Shown: positions 29,882 to 60,929 of the stretch, one piece after another | Numbering within the stretch: the first letter of the stretch is position 1 | How the letters are laid out: the number at the start of each line of letters is the position of its first letter | From: Mastigias papua | Lineage: Eukaryota; Cnidaria; Scyphozoa; Rhizostomeae; Mastigiidae | Length of the DNA: 64,000 nt | Direction of reading: 5' to 3' | NCBI GenBank assembly: GCA_964019165.1 | Contig: OZ025271.1 | Span: forward strand, 17,159,282 to 17,223,281 | Program-made: the position numbers and the translations under genes | Notes under the pieces: generated by a model | Seen by the model: the letters and a program-made list of their open reading frames with translations, nothing else | What the model was told of the DNA's origin: nothing | Databases searched by the model: none

Positions 29882-30216
29882 CTTTTTTATAAGAAAAAAG
29901 TTTATAAGAAAATGAGGCTCAAATGACCAAAATCTTAAGAAAATCCAAAGAAAATCACAAGGCTCAAGTTCAAGAAAATGCTAAGAAAGTCACACTTCAT
30001 CTTCTTTACATGCCAGAAATTGATATTGGCTCATTTTTGCAAACTCCCGTACAAAGATCGAGACTTATGGTGGCCCAACAAATACAGAGTAGCCTGTTTC
30101 GGCCAATTTATTCCTGCAAAAGTTAAGAAAATCTTAAGAAAATCTCAGCCTCAAATTCGTGAAAAGCTAAGAAAATGGAGCCTCAGGAAAAAGTGTTTTT
30201 CTTATAAAAAAAACGT
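29882..30216 (+). mobile_element. TIR element family A, copy 2
   Basis: Faces copy 1 across a 287-bp spacer, so the pair could fold back. It shares 'catgccagaaattgatattg' and 'aaatacagagtagc' with the other copies. Confidence 0.85.
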
Positions 30217-33251
<3,035 letters not shown>

Positions 33252-33659
33252 CTAATTCTTAACAAAACGCCACCATCCTATCAATACTGTCAAAATGGAA
33301 AGGAAGCTGCCAACAAGGTATTTGATCATATCCAACTTCTGCGCTTCCATTTCCATCCTTATCCTGGCAATTTCTGTCTCTATTCTGTTATTAGTGTCCT
33401 TGATTTTCTGTTCATGCAAAGAAGTTTCTTCTCGGAGCCTGCCCTTCTCTAGACTCATGTCAAGTGTCAAACCAGATCTGAGTTTCAGCAGTTCATCCTT
33501 CAGGTGCTTGCTCAAATTTGTCAACTCTGCCTTCATGTTTTCGTTTTCCTGCTTCAGCATCAGGAACTCGCTTTTTTCAAGGATAACCATATCCTTCCTT
33601 AATGCCTCAACAGTAGCACTCATTCTTATCTCCAACTGAGCCAGTTCATTTCTTGAGAC
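33252..33659 (-). CDS. mcur1: MCUR1-like gene, coding exon 2 (terminal)
   Basis: Codes for residues 155-289 and the stop. It begins VSRNELAQLEIRMSATVEAL directly after a ttctgtcatag acceptor, carries the entire coiled coil, and ends in a hydrophobic helix (YLVGSFLSILTVLIGWW) and a short basic tail. I saw no AATAAA within about 1 kb downstream on the minus strand; a candidate lies at 32137-32142, so the 3' UTR end is unresolved. Confidence 0.9.
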   Translation of the reverse strand, partial: VSRNELAQLEIRMSATVEALRKDMVILEKSEFLMLKQENENMKAELTNLSKHLKDELLKLRSGLTLDMSLEKGRLREETSLHEQKIKDTNNRIETEIARIRMEMEAQKLDMIKYLVGSFLSILTVLIGWWRFVKN

Positions 33660-35403
33660 CTATGACAGAAAAAGAATAATCAGCAAGTAAGAGCCAAAGA
33701 GCACAGCATAACTAAGAGTCAGAGTTCATAGGACAACTCAGTGTCAAAATGCATAGGGTAGCTCAGTAAGTCAAAGATCAAAGGTCAACTCAGTGTCAAA
33801 GGGACAGTCATCTACTAACTTGACATCAAAGTGATTCCTACATTCTGTTAGAAATGGGATCCTTGCAAACTACTATAGACCAATGTTCTTTGAAACACAG
33901 CTCATATTTCAAACTAGAAAAGTTACATGGAGCACCATCACAAACAATGCCTCACTCAAATTCTCAATAATCACTCAACTGTTTGAGCAATGGAAGGTAG
34001 ACACACAGGCTAATTCACAACCTGTTGCTAGCTAGTGTAAAAACATTGCATCCATATGTCACTGCAGGTTGCCCACCTACACAGATGTATGAAAAAACAC
34101 TGTTTGTATTTTTAGACCAAGCAGGTGAAATTGGACATTTTTCCACAGCACATCTGAAGATCTCTAATGGGAAACTAATGTTCCACAGCAAAGCAGTTGG
34201 GAAACACTGCTATAAACACTGCTATAAACACTGCTATAAACACTGCTGTAGACACTGCTACAGACAGCAGATGCAAAACAATTTAAGAAAGATTAAATTT
34301 GAGTATTGCTGTAGAAAAAGTCTATGACTTCAGCAACTGCTTGGGGCCATGAGGAATTCAAAACTTAGAAAAATCCTAATAAAACCATGGAAGGTTTCAA
34401 GGCAAGTATGTATTGATGATAAATTTTTTCGTATGACTATGTCTTCCCAATTACTAAGAGGGGGTGGCAGGTAAAATGTAAACAAAGTGACATCACCATT
34501 CAGTCCTCTGAATGATAGCTCGGAATGTCTTTAGATTGACCAATTAGACAATTTGCCTCTGTTCCACAAAAGTTGCACTCTAAGTAGTGCGTGGGGAATA
34601 ACTTCTGCATGCAACATTGACTGTATGCAGCCATCTGTGTGGATATTTACATTTAACAAAAACAAAAATTTTGCAGACTTTTTCTCATATCGTAAAGTTA
34701 TGGCATAAATCTGTGGGGGGGGAGCTAATGGAATGCAGTGTGGCCCCATGCCAAAACCAACAAATGTAAACTGGCAACATAGACACCAAACATTGGGTGT
34801 ACATTTATATAATGAGGATTGGCCAGCAAGAGTAAAATATTTGGATGGTGTACGACATGACATCATCATTCAGAAAAAATCGCCGTTTTCACTGGATAGC
34901 TACACTCCAGTGCAATCAAAACAAAGTGTTCAGATACTTACCATGTATTTTGACATTCCAGCTGCTCCATTTGATAGGATCTCTGTCAAACAATCTGTGA
35001 TAGTTTCTGCTTGATCTAGACTAAAACCATGACTCTGCAGAGTCGTTACGAGTTTATGCGTATCGAAGTAGAAATTCGCGCCAGATTCTACAGCTGAAGT
35101 CAAAGATGTAGGGCTAGTTACCCCTGATACGTTCATAAAATCGCGACTTCTCGCAATGTCGGTCTTATTGTTCTGTAGTTCTGAACTACGTGTAAAAATT
35201 TTAGGATCTATAGAAGATCCCAACATTCCTTGATGTAATATCACTGTATTACAGAACGTTCTAGATAAGTTTTCCGTACACTCTGACTTACGATGCCTAG
35301 GCCCAAACTGGCTACTAAGACACGAGCCAGCCCGCAAAAAACCATAACTTTTATCAACATACTTTAGCGATTTGCTGAGAGTTTTGAAGCTTGGAACGGC
35401 CAT
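33252..35403 (-). CDS. mcur1: MCUR1/CCDC90B-like mitochondrial inner-membrane coiled-coil protein (two coding exons)
   Basis: Joining 35403-34942 to 33659-33252 gives a 289-aa protein. The ATG at 35403 has A at -3 and G at +4 and lies downstream of an in-frame TAA. The donor is ATG|gtaagt and the acceptor tgtcatag|GTC, phase 0. Seen: a basic, Ser-rich N-terminus (residues 1-40) that could be a mitochondrial presequence; a motif FDTHKLVTTLQSHGFSLDQA from residue 113; then RKDMVILEKSEF, a long charged coiled coil with LEKGRLREE and a TNNRIETEIARIRMEME segment; and one C-terminal membrane helix (about 268-287) followed by FVKN. This order is that of the CCDC90 family (MCUR1, CCDC90B). Family members sit in the mitochondrial inner membrane and MCUR1 promotes calcium uniporter assembly; the role here is inferred. 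Length is between human CCDC90B and MCUR1. I cannot tell which vertebrate paralogue is closer. Confidence 0.93.
33660..34941 (-). other. Intron of the MCUR1-like gene
   Basis: 1,282-bp phase-0 intron. It holds a 12-bp minisatellite (34203-34265) and a short degenerate repeat of a 'gtcaactcagtgtcaaa' motif at about 33720-33810. Open frames inside it (34025-34327 plus, 34531-34869 minus) have no recognisable motif. Confidence 0.85.
34203..34265. repeat. 12-bp minisatellite
   Basis: About five units of cactgctataaa, the last two diverged (cactgctgtaga, cactgctacaga). Intronic. Confidence 0.9.
34942..35403 (-). CDS. mcur1: MCUR1-like gene, coding exon 1
   Basis: Codes for residues 1-154. The first 110 residues are low in recognisable motifs: a presequence-like start, then a Ser/Thr/Asn-rich linker. 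The family signature starts at FDTHKL and runs to the exon end at KYM. The exon ends exactly before a strong donor (gtaagt on the minus strand). Confidence 0.9.
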
Positions 35404-38400
35404 GCTCCCTTCAGAATCTTCGTTGAATGTTACTGATTTGCGTTATGTTCTCACTTCAAGCTCCCTGGCTTTCTTCCAGCACGATAGAACTCTATTGAAA
35501 GAACTATATTTCGAATGTTATTATCAAAATAAATTGAATTATGACGAAAGAGCGCATGAGTAAGAGGCTACAGTGTCCTTGGATACTTTTGTTCTGCCTT
35601 TCTGGGAAAAGTACTAAATCTTTTCCAGAATTAATCGATCACATGAATTAACGGCTCCTTTCCATTTATGGCTCGTGTCTGAGAACTTTGATCATGCGGT
35701 ACAGTAAAGACGTTTGAGAAGTGTGGTTACTGAAGGTGGATGCCAGTATACATTGACTTATATTTTTCAGTCAAGAACAGATGTTTCAAAAGCCAACCGC
35801 ATTCTATATGCAACTAGCTTTGCTATTTTGAATGTGTTGTTGGAAACCAAGCGTTAGGCCCTACCATTACAGCACAGGTGCTTTTATTTAGGTACTTTTT
35901 ACACAACTGTTCCTGGCCCAAACACTGATAGAGAAGTAAGCTGTTTCAAACTTTTCGCATAATGAAAGCGAAACGTACATAAACTGTGTGTTTAGTCAAC
36001 AGACTGTAAGCAGTTGTGCTAATTTCAAGTAAGTGACACGACCGGGTGTAAATTATTTGGTACGCATGCGTAATAAGCTGGAAATGAATATGGAAGGCTT
36101 GATTGACCTAGGAGAGGAGTCAACGAAATACATCCTAGAGGGAAGTCTAGTTTTTGCAAATGGAAGCACAGTTGTCCGCCTCCGCCTTCTTTGTCGCTGC
36201 AATCAGTGCATCATTGACCCCGGAATGTGTCTTTGAACAAGCTCTAATCCGGAACGATGCTTTGCATTCATTCGGTAGAAAATGTCTAAAAGGCTTTTTT
36301 ATCAAGGGTCTGTTCATGTCCTTCAGGTTCGACAAATGATCTCTAAACTCTGTCGCAGACCTCCCAGCCAAAATTTACGGATTCTTTTGTGAATTTATCC
36401 CAGTTCTCTACCATATTTTATACCATTCCATGCTAGTCTCAAGAAATTTAAACTATTTCATAATAATATTTCTAAAAGTTCATGGTAGTTGATGGAACCC
36501 AAGCGGTACTTTATCAAATAAGTTGATTTAAGTCGTGCCATTTATGGTAAGAGGCTTGAAGCTAATGTGGTTCAAGGTGAAAGAGACAAACAAAGAACCA
36601 CGTAGAAAAAGGAGAAGCAACCAACAACTAGGAACAAAGAATAGGAATTAATAACAAAAGAATGGTGACAGGTAAACAGGGACGCAAATTGAGAGACATT
36701 TTGGGGCTTGAAGAGCTGAAAATTCCGAAAAGCCAAAGGGCAAAGGACAAAGGGTCAATTATCATGTTGTGTGAAGGCTGCACTTTGATGAACACTTTCT
36801 ATTGCTTACGATCAACATTCACTATGAAAATTTACTGTTACAAGGCAGGCCTGCAGAGAGCTGAGCAGGATTGCGTTTGTGTAGAAACTAACATTCAGAG
36901 TCTGAAATTCTTGCATGTCAAAAACTTTCACCAATGTATCAAATACTATATGCCAATATAATCTGTCATAGTTATGGTGCTTATATTTGGGGGTCTGGGG
37001 GCATGCCCCTAGAACAAGTTCAAACTAACGCCCTCTAAAACGTCGGAAAATGCCACTTTAGAAAATAGAATGTTCTTGTTTTCATAATCGAATTTCATAC
37101 TGAAAAAGAGAACTCGGTCGGAAAAAGTTGCATCATTCGCAAAAACTGAATTTGTGACTCAAATAAACTGAAGCATTAGTCGGGGAATGCAGCACTCTGA
37201 CAATCTTAGAGCAATCGGAAAATTGAAGTCTTTGGCATCAATTGTCTGACTGGATGAAGATAGGGGAGGGGGTGTTACACCCCCAAACCCCCGGCATTTA
37301 CGTGCCTGCAGGTATATCAAAATGCTTATAAAATACATGTCTTGTGAATAGCTTTCGTATTTTTGACGAAATGCTCTTTATCTTCTCTTTTCTTTGCACG
37401 CTGGTAAGAGAATGAATCCCCCATAAAGATAATCTGATCTCGTCTTTATTAAAAATTGCACAACACCAAGATATTGCGCAGGGGGCTATTACCATCAATT
37501 CTCAACATCAATCCTCAGCTCCCGCTTACACAGGCACAATTCTGTTCTGCCAGTATCCCTTTAGGGATACAATATAGAAAAAATATTTCTTGAGCTCAGC
37601 ACCTATGAAATTTTATGCTATTTTATTTTATGCTATGTTATTATAATTTATGCAAATTTACCAAAAATTATGCCAAATCTAAAATTGTATTCTTTTCATT
37701 TTTTTATGCTGTCTGGGAGGCCAGCAGCCGTAAAAGCAAAATATCAATTCTTTTTAGTGAACTTCGTCAGGGATTTTGTCCAAACTTTTTATGCCTGTGA
37801 AGTAGAATTCTTGACGTTCTTTGCATAGAAATGGATGTAGCGTGGACACCTTAACTCGATGCTACATGTGCCCAATTTCACAAACAATCGATCTAACTGC
37901 AAGATATTACCAAAACAGAAACAACTGAATATTTCTGACTGTATAACAGCAAACATACCTAACATAGAGAATATTAAGTTATACTGAAAAACGACACTTG
38001 AAGTCATGAGTGCATGTGACCCCAATATAGTTTATTGTAATGCTGTCTTGCTCATAAGCAAATTTACGTAAAGAAATACTGGCCCATTGAAACGAGGTCA
38101 TGATATGCATTAACGAATATCATTGCATTAACGACACTAGCCATGACTCCGAGGCAGAAATAATATGGTTTCCAACAACAATACTGACATTTGAATATCT
38201 GAAAAACAATTTAAAAACGTGCAAAAGTCCCATGCAAAATAAACAACGGCCAAAGTACAAAAGATTACAACCAAAATTTACACACCTATATCTGGCTAAA
38301 ATTAACAAATTTATACAAAACACTTTAGTAGAATATAATTGACATAAACAACAAAGCCCCCAAAACTGCTTTTGTGCCGTACTGGCTGTGATTGAGGTAC

Positions 38401-39500
38401 AGATGATGAAGCAACAACGTAGCATACAGTGGAGGTTTCTGGGCAGGCCAAGAGCAAGGGGGTTCCCTTCTCATGAGAAAAGGGAATCATCCTGAAAGGG
38501 GTATTATAAGATTTGTAATTCCTTGCAATCAACACAGGAGTGTTTCATAACTTCTGATGTGGTTAATGATAGGGTTTATCTACCCCCTGTCCCTCTCTAA
38601 ACACCCCTGCAAGTGACCAACACCTAAAAACACGAGAACCTTCTAGGCTCAACCCCGACTAACAAGTAAAATGAGGGATCCTCAAGTGGCATACAAAAAT
38701 CCTCCAAAGCCATGACTGTTTTCTATTTGCAAAACAACCTAACTTTTTAAAACAAAATACACAATATATATTCTTAATAACCTAAATTAACTAAAATAAT
38801 TACCCAAGCTACAAAAAATAACTTACAATCACCCAGGTAAAAAAATGATAAGAATACACCATCAAATAATTTAGCTTCGCGAAATATGTAATATCTTAAA
38901 CACTACTTACATTCCAGAATACAATAGCAATTACAAAGTATATACTATACTCTCGGAAGGAGGCAGGATAGAGTTTATTGACGTAAATTAGGTTCCAGGC
39001 TACTTCCAAAATGGTACAAGAGAGGTGCTCGACTTCACAGAAACAAAACATCTCACCTGAAATAAACAAAGAAAGAGATCAGTTGTAGTGATAGGTGATG
39101 TACGTAGGATGATAAAGCTTGCTTAACATTCAAAATAATTTGTACGAGAAACCTGCTTAATTTTCTATCATCTAATAAACAAACATTAGTAATGGCCCAA
39201 TCTCTAGAGACAGTCTAACTTGAAAGCTACAAAAATTGTCCAGTCCACGGAGAATTGGATTTTCACACTTCAGTTCAACATAATTACAGCGATTTAACTT
39301 TAAAATTCAAACAAAAGCCTGGTGTTTACGTGCTTATGCATATTCTGCAGTTATAATGCCTGTCAAAAGTCTTGGAACACTTGCCATGATTTACGCTATA
39401 GACGAGCTATAGCATCCCCTCCCCCGTTAAACAATGTTGTATGAAGCAAATATGAGCAACTCGAAGGCCAAAAGTGATGCGTGTTTATAAAGCTACTGGT
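35404..39500. other. Intergenic DNA upstream of the MCUR1-like gene
   Basis: Would hold the MCUR1-like promoter on the minus strand; no TATA box or other element is convincing. The open frames (up to 101 codons) lack recognisable motifs. Confidence 0.45.
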
Positions 39501-39639
39501 TTTTGCTATCGAATCAACATTGTTTGAGGGTGGAAGGGGGTTTGCATTTTAATGGGTGTCCAGGAGTAGAAGCAAGGGTCGGAAATCCATACAACTGTGG
39601 GGGTGCCCCAACTACTCTTAGCAGGCATTGTAGCCTCAA

Positions 39640-39960
39640 GGATCTATGGACACAAATTGCTAGGCGGCAGATCCCACACAGTGCAGCAAAAGTGCACTGT
39701 CGTGCACCTCTCCTTTACGGTATAAGTGGTTCGAATCCCAATTGGGTATGCTTTCCAGGCAGTGTGCAAGCTCTTTCAGAAACATTGACTGATAGCACGA
39801 TGGCCTGGGTGACTGGCAGGAAAGATAGAACGATAAAATACGCAACTCTAGCAGCAAATAAACTTCGGTTAACACTTCGCAGGCGAAGAATAGCCAGCCA
39901 TTGGGGAGGAGTGCCCAAGGACAATAGACTTCTGCCACTTACCTACTACCATACGCATTT
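39640..39960 (+). mobile_element. Possible second tRNA-related SINE
   Basis: Contains a good B box (agtggttcgaatccc) and ends in 'cttacctactacc', but the A box is weak and no target duplication was found. It coincides with a 184-codon frame that I treat as non-coding. Confidence 0.35.
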
Positions 39961-41094
39961 ACTTATAAAAAAATTGTTATCATGCAATCTACAGTTCTTT
40001 CTAACTATTCGAGAGATAAGGCCAAACTGCATTCTGCACATTTCGCGGTTGGGATAACAATCTCCATTCCTTTTCTAAGACGTAAGGGTAATCGCTGCTA
40101 TGCTATCTCGATGGGACGTGACTTTTCCGTTCACAGGACGTTGTTTGGATGAATGATTAAGAGCGAGCAAAGGCCTTGGCCAAATATCACTCCACTTATC
40201 TATTGTGAATCTTTGAGAGATATTAAAAGCCCGACCATGGGCCTAAAAAACATACCAAATCTGGACCACAGACAACCAACACGCAATTACTAAAACTCGG
40301 GCGGATATCGGAATGCAAAATATTTTAAGATATTGCAATTACGCCCTGTTCCACGTGGCAAGAAACAAGCCAAATGCTACCACCTTAACAACAAGGGGGC
40401 CACTGATTGTTTCCGTAAACAAGATCAGAATAGTTTCTATTGTTCGGAATGTGCCAATTACAAAACTTTGCCGGCAAAACATCCAGTGATTAATGAGCAC
40501 GGCATGTGGCTAATTCGGAAAAGCACATCGCCATTGTTGTCGACTGTGGGAAATTAATATTGGGTTTATTGCCGAATGAGTTGCACCACATTCCTGGAAA
40601 TGTTCGTATCGTAATGAACAAAGGCTATCCCACTCCGAAATATACGACGCCAATCAGTCTTCACATTCTAAGACAGGTCATCATGACGTAATGAATTTCG
40701 CCAGGAAAATGCTCATGAGACCTGATGGGAAGATGCTAAATAAAGTACTATGAAGTGGCAGGTTTTTGCAAGTCCAATTGTTTACATAAATCTCGGGGCT
40801 AAAATTTTTGTTCCAATACTTGCAAAACAGAATTTTATCTGAAGCGATCACAAACTCACTTTTATCATGAACGTTGAAAATTGAAAGAATCAGATATATG
40901 CACAGTCGTTATCTTCGGAGATCAAAAGGTCACATCCCATTAAGACAATCTATATTATTTCCATTCTTATTGCCTAAGCCACGCCCAAGGTGATTAAATC
41001 TTAATAATTCTCAGTTTAAAAGATTCTTGTTGAAATATTCAGAAATGAAATATTTAGTGGATATGCTGCTATACGTCCCCAAAAAGCCAGCTCT
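39961..41094. other. Intergenic DNA
   Basis: No gene recognised. Confidence 0.45.
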
Positions 41095-41375
41095 GAACTA
41101 TTCGTGCCTAAAACTAAAGACTATTAGAATCCAACAGCTGTTCTAATTGCCTGCTAGACGACATAGCTGTCCAATGTTTCAGAGTTCTGATCAGGACTGT
41201 TTTCTCCAAACCTAGTTGACCAATCCTGATGCATAATGGGCTTAAATATAGCTGTGGAGCGCATAAGTGGTCAGAATACTGCATGATGATTGGTCAATTA
41301 GGTTGGGAGAAAATACAACTGATCGGAGCTCTCAGACACTTGGTGCCTATGCTCTGCTAGACGCGGTGTGGGCTT
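41095..41375 (+). repeat. Dispersed repeat family B, copy 2
   Basis: See 6645-6965; same orientation, moderate divergence. It overlaps the region just downstream of the scaffold gene. Confidence 0.75.
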
Positions 41376-41388
41376 GCTCATTGCGATG

Positions 41389-41715
41389 CTACTCCCTATG
41401 TCCATTAAAATAGTTGCTCAAATTAGCCTCGGAAAGACTAATGCTGTTGACTTTCTCCACCATAGGTTCCGGATTTTCAGCATCCATGGAACGAAACGTT
41501 AACAAATGATCGTGGGAAAGTGACACCATATGCCCCCTGTGAACGGAGCACGGGACCAAATCGAAAAACAAAGGTCTCCACAAAAATTGCGAGAGAAAAT
41601 TTGCAAAAATACTCGGATACTTGTGCTATGCTACGGGGCTCATAATGACAAGGGGGGGGGCAAGACGTTTAACAGGTAATGTTTAGCAAACTCACCAAAT
41701 AAGTTTCATAGTCAA
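41389..41715 (-). other. Probable 3' UTR of the scaffold gene, with a possible UTR intron
   Basis: Twenty bases after the TAG there is a strong donor (TTTG|gtgagt, exon end 41696) and further on an acceptor (ccgttcacag|G, exon start 41536). The downstream piece is open in the same frame as the coding exon up to a stop at 41389, adding 55 residues if the single TAG were bypassed. I call it UTR; splicing is inferred from consensus only. Confidence 0.4.
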
Positions 41716-57718
<16,003 letters not shown>

Positions 57719-59520
57719 ATCAGCTAATTAATTTAATACTAGAGCCCTATAGCTGGCTGCCAGTTCGTCCACATCCTCTACAGTCAACCTACCCATAGTT
57801 TGTGAAGCATTGTGTAAGGGTTATTCTTTAAATAACATCCACAAGATCGACGTCATTCACAAAAGGGTAAATACCGTTGGGAACACGGTGGCTCACTCTA
57901 TCACTGAATTCCAGGCACATTGATAAGTTAGTGATAAACCCAAGTCTCGTGCTTTAGACTATCTTTTACAATTAGAGGCAATGGGGCCTCCCAATTTTGA
58001 TATTTGGCTAAATTCGAAAAGTGACGTAATACACAGAGTGAGTGAAAAATGCAGTAGACATAGTACGGGCTGAAACTTACAATGAAGAATTTAAAGTTCA
58101 ATCAAGGGTATCACCAGAGGATGGCTAGGGGAGCCTGAGGGCGCCTATACCCCTCTAGTCAGAGCACGCTAGCACCTCATTGGAAGGTGAAGAACTCCTT
58201 CCTCAGAGGTGCTTTAGCAGTTCTAGTGGCTTACTGTGTCTTTGTTCTCCCATCGGAAGAGTCAAACCCCCCCCCCCTCGTAAGCAGATTGGCTTCACCC
58301 CCTGTGTTTAATAATAAATAGCTGTTACAAAATTTTACCGAGAAAGTGTCAAGGACGTGTCGAAGATGGCTTACAAGATACAAGCTCCTTCCCCTCCCCA
58401 AACAGCAGACAAGTCAGTGTGCAAGGAGTATGGCAAGGAGACAAGTGTCACTTGGTGATCGGTGCGAGAAAAATTAAATGACGTAATTTCCACGACTGTA
58501 TCATCTAAGAGGCACAAGAGTAACTTGGATATTTCACAGGACTGTAGAAGAGAAAGACTCAGAGGGGAATGAGCATATTCTACTCTAAGAGGGGCTGAGC
58601 CCCCTTTCACGTTCCCTGAGTAATTTCAATACATGAATGATGGGTAAGTATAAAGGGGCTGCTTTAGAATGAGTCCATAGCCTCATTCACGTCTTGCTTC
58701 TCTACGTCTTTCACACAAGGAAGAGCTCCTGTATACAAATTTTAGCATTACACCACACCCCCAGACCATCCTTGAAGTTGACCCAGTTTACGCCATGACA
58801 CCCACAAATGCCAACCATTGACAAACCAAGACATTACAGTTATGAAATCAGCACTTACAAGTTCTTTGGAAGGAAATTTACTGGCCAGAGCGATGTGAAT
58901 TTGTCATTTTTAGGACTGCTCTGAAATGTTGCCGTCGCACGCTAAAAATTCTCACTACCAACGCATTCAAAATCATGTTTTCTCCTTACAGCTTTTTAAA
59001 TAAACATAAAAAGGCTAAAATCGCATGAGAGTGTTGGACAATGTGGTAATAAGGTGGGGACTGCTACGCAGCGGTACTGTCCCAATGCCGTGAAGCACGT
59101 ACCTACTTGCCCAGAACACAGAAAGTACTGCTTGGAAGGCTCTCCATCTGTCAAACGAATAAAGATTAAAATCAGACATTTTACGGCTTCACATTGTTGT
59201 TTAAAAGCCCATGTGATCTTCTCCTGGAAGTACACAACGGGCATGGTAGACTTAAAAACTAGCACGTGATCCATATCTAATGACAACATATAGTACTATA
59301 TAGGGTTAGTTCTTGATAACCTGTCTTCTAGGCTACAACAAGTACCCAATTTTTGGACAAAGTAATCGAAAAGAATTTGTAATATTCGGGACTGGAATAG
59401 TATATGGCAGGGCTCTTTAACGTGCATTTCTACAAGAAAACCTTTTATGCAATTCCAGATAATGTTATAAGCAGACAACAACAAGTGCCCAGGGGGATAC
59501 TCCCTACTTCTCTATACGGA
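57719..59520. other. Region upstream of the scaffold gene
   Basis: 5' UTR and promoter of the minus-strand gene are expected here; no core promoter motif is convincing. No other gene. Confidence 0.45.
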
Positions 59521-59525
59521 GGGAT

Positions 59526-59625
59526 CCCAGTCAATATTTGGGATCTGCGATTTAACAACAAATGACATTTGGGATCTGTGAATTACAGCTTTAGAAAAGG
59601 TCAATATTTGGGTTTGAGAATTGAC
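59526..59625. repeat. Short degenerate tandem repeat
   Basis: Three diverged units built on 'gtcaatatttgggatctg', spaced about 30-45 bp. Confidence 0.55.
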
Positions 59626-60089
59626 AACTGTTGTGCTTTTTTTTGTTACGAATGTTTTCCGATCCAGGTAGAAGTCCAAAAAAAGAGTAATAACAGTTTC
59701 TATTATATACATTATATACATATACCACAGAATCCAAATAACATCAGAACCTCAAGTCACTTATAAAACTCTAAAAATCCAATGCAAAAGCGTGCTACTC
59801 TCCCTCCATCAAACCTAATCCCTCTAAAAATAGATACAACGTAGCCATAAAACAATATCACGTGATACCCATTACAACACAACGAAGTTACAAAAGAAAG
59901 ACAAATTTTTAGGTTTCAATACTGTAAATATTACAATTATAACCTTATTACAAATGATAATCAGATATTCCCCAAACTTGCTGACGGGTGTCCAGCATAT
60001 GTTGCGATAGTTCGAGTTTCAAAATTTCAAGACTTAATAATTGGGGGTATTTAAAACTGTAACTCAAAATTAGGGAGTCAGCAACAGTC

Positions 60090-60480
60090 ATAAAAAGATT
60101 ACAAAACTCTCGCACACTTTTTAACAAAACTGGGAAAAATCATAAAATGTCACAAAAAATCACAAAAGTCAATGGCAAAAATTCGCAAACAATTACAAAA
60201 AAATTACAAAAGATCGGAAACTTCTCGTACACGTTGTGAACAAATCATAAAAGATGGGAAAATATCACAAATAATCACAAAATGTCACAAAAAATCAGAA
60301 AAACTAATGACTACAGAAATTCATAAAAATCCAAATAAAGATCAGAAGCATATCTTACGCGTTGTGAAAAAATCACAACAAAATCACAAAATGTCACAAA
60401 AAATCATAAAAATTGATGGCAAAAATCACAAATATTCACAAGGAATCACAAGAAGACCATAAGACTTTCGTACACCTTTC
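60090..60480 (+). repeat. Tandem repeat, about 120-bp unit with internal TCACAAAA motifs
   Basis: Three units, each starting with a 'ctcgtacacgttgtgaacaa'-like block (60107, 60221, 60349) followed by runs of 'tcacaaaatgtcacaaaaaa'. Confidence 0.75.
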
Positions 60481-60559
60481 TGCGAGTGATACACCCCTAG
60501 CAATAAGCAAGATCTTTGGGACTAGCATCATCCACTACACTCCTTCTCTGCCAAAATAC

Positions 60560-60929
60560 ACGTTGTTTATAAGAAAAAAGTTTATAAGAAAATAAGGCTC
60601 GAATGGCCAAAATTTTAAAAAAATCCTAAAAAAATGACAAGGCTCAAGTTTCAGAAAATGCTAAAAAAATCACAGTTCATCTTCTTTACATGCCAGAAAT
60701 TGATGTTAATTGAATGTAAATATTTACGGAGAGGCCTGAAACAATATCGTATTGGGACCATATCACTGGTGTCGTGCATATGGTGGCCCAAAAAATACAG
60801 AGTAGCTTGTTTCAGCCAATTTACTTCTGTAAAAGTTAAGAAAATCTTAAGAAAACCTCAGCCCCAAATTCGTGAAATGTTAAGAAAATTGAGCCTCAGG
60901 AAAAACGTGTTTTTCTTATAAAAAATCGT
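60560..60929 (+). mobile_element. TIR element family A, copy 3
   Basis: Same orientation as copy 2. It has an internal difference at about 60710-60785, where a 'gaggcctgaaacaatatcgt' stretch replaces the 'gtacaaagatcgagactt' block of the other copies. Confidence 0.85.

Noticed and set aside
36662..36961. 99-codon plus frame starting MVTGKQGRK
   Set aside because: No domain, no flanking splice or poly(A) signals; treated as chance.
39503..40057. 184-codon plus-strand frame
   Set aside because: Overlaps a B-box-bearing repeat, has no recognisable domain, and competing frames are open on the other strand.
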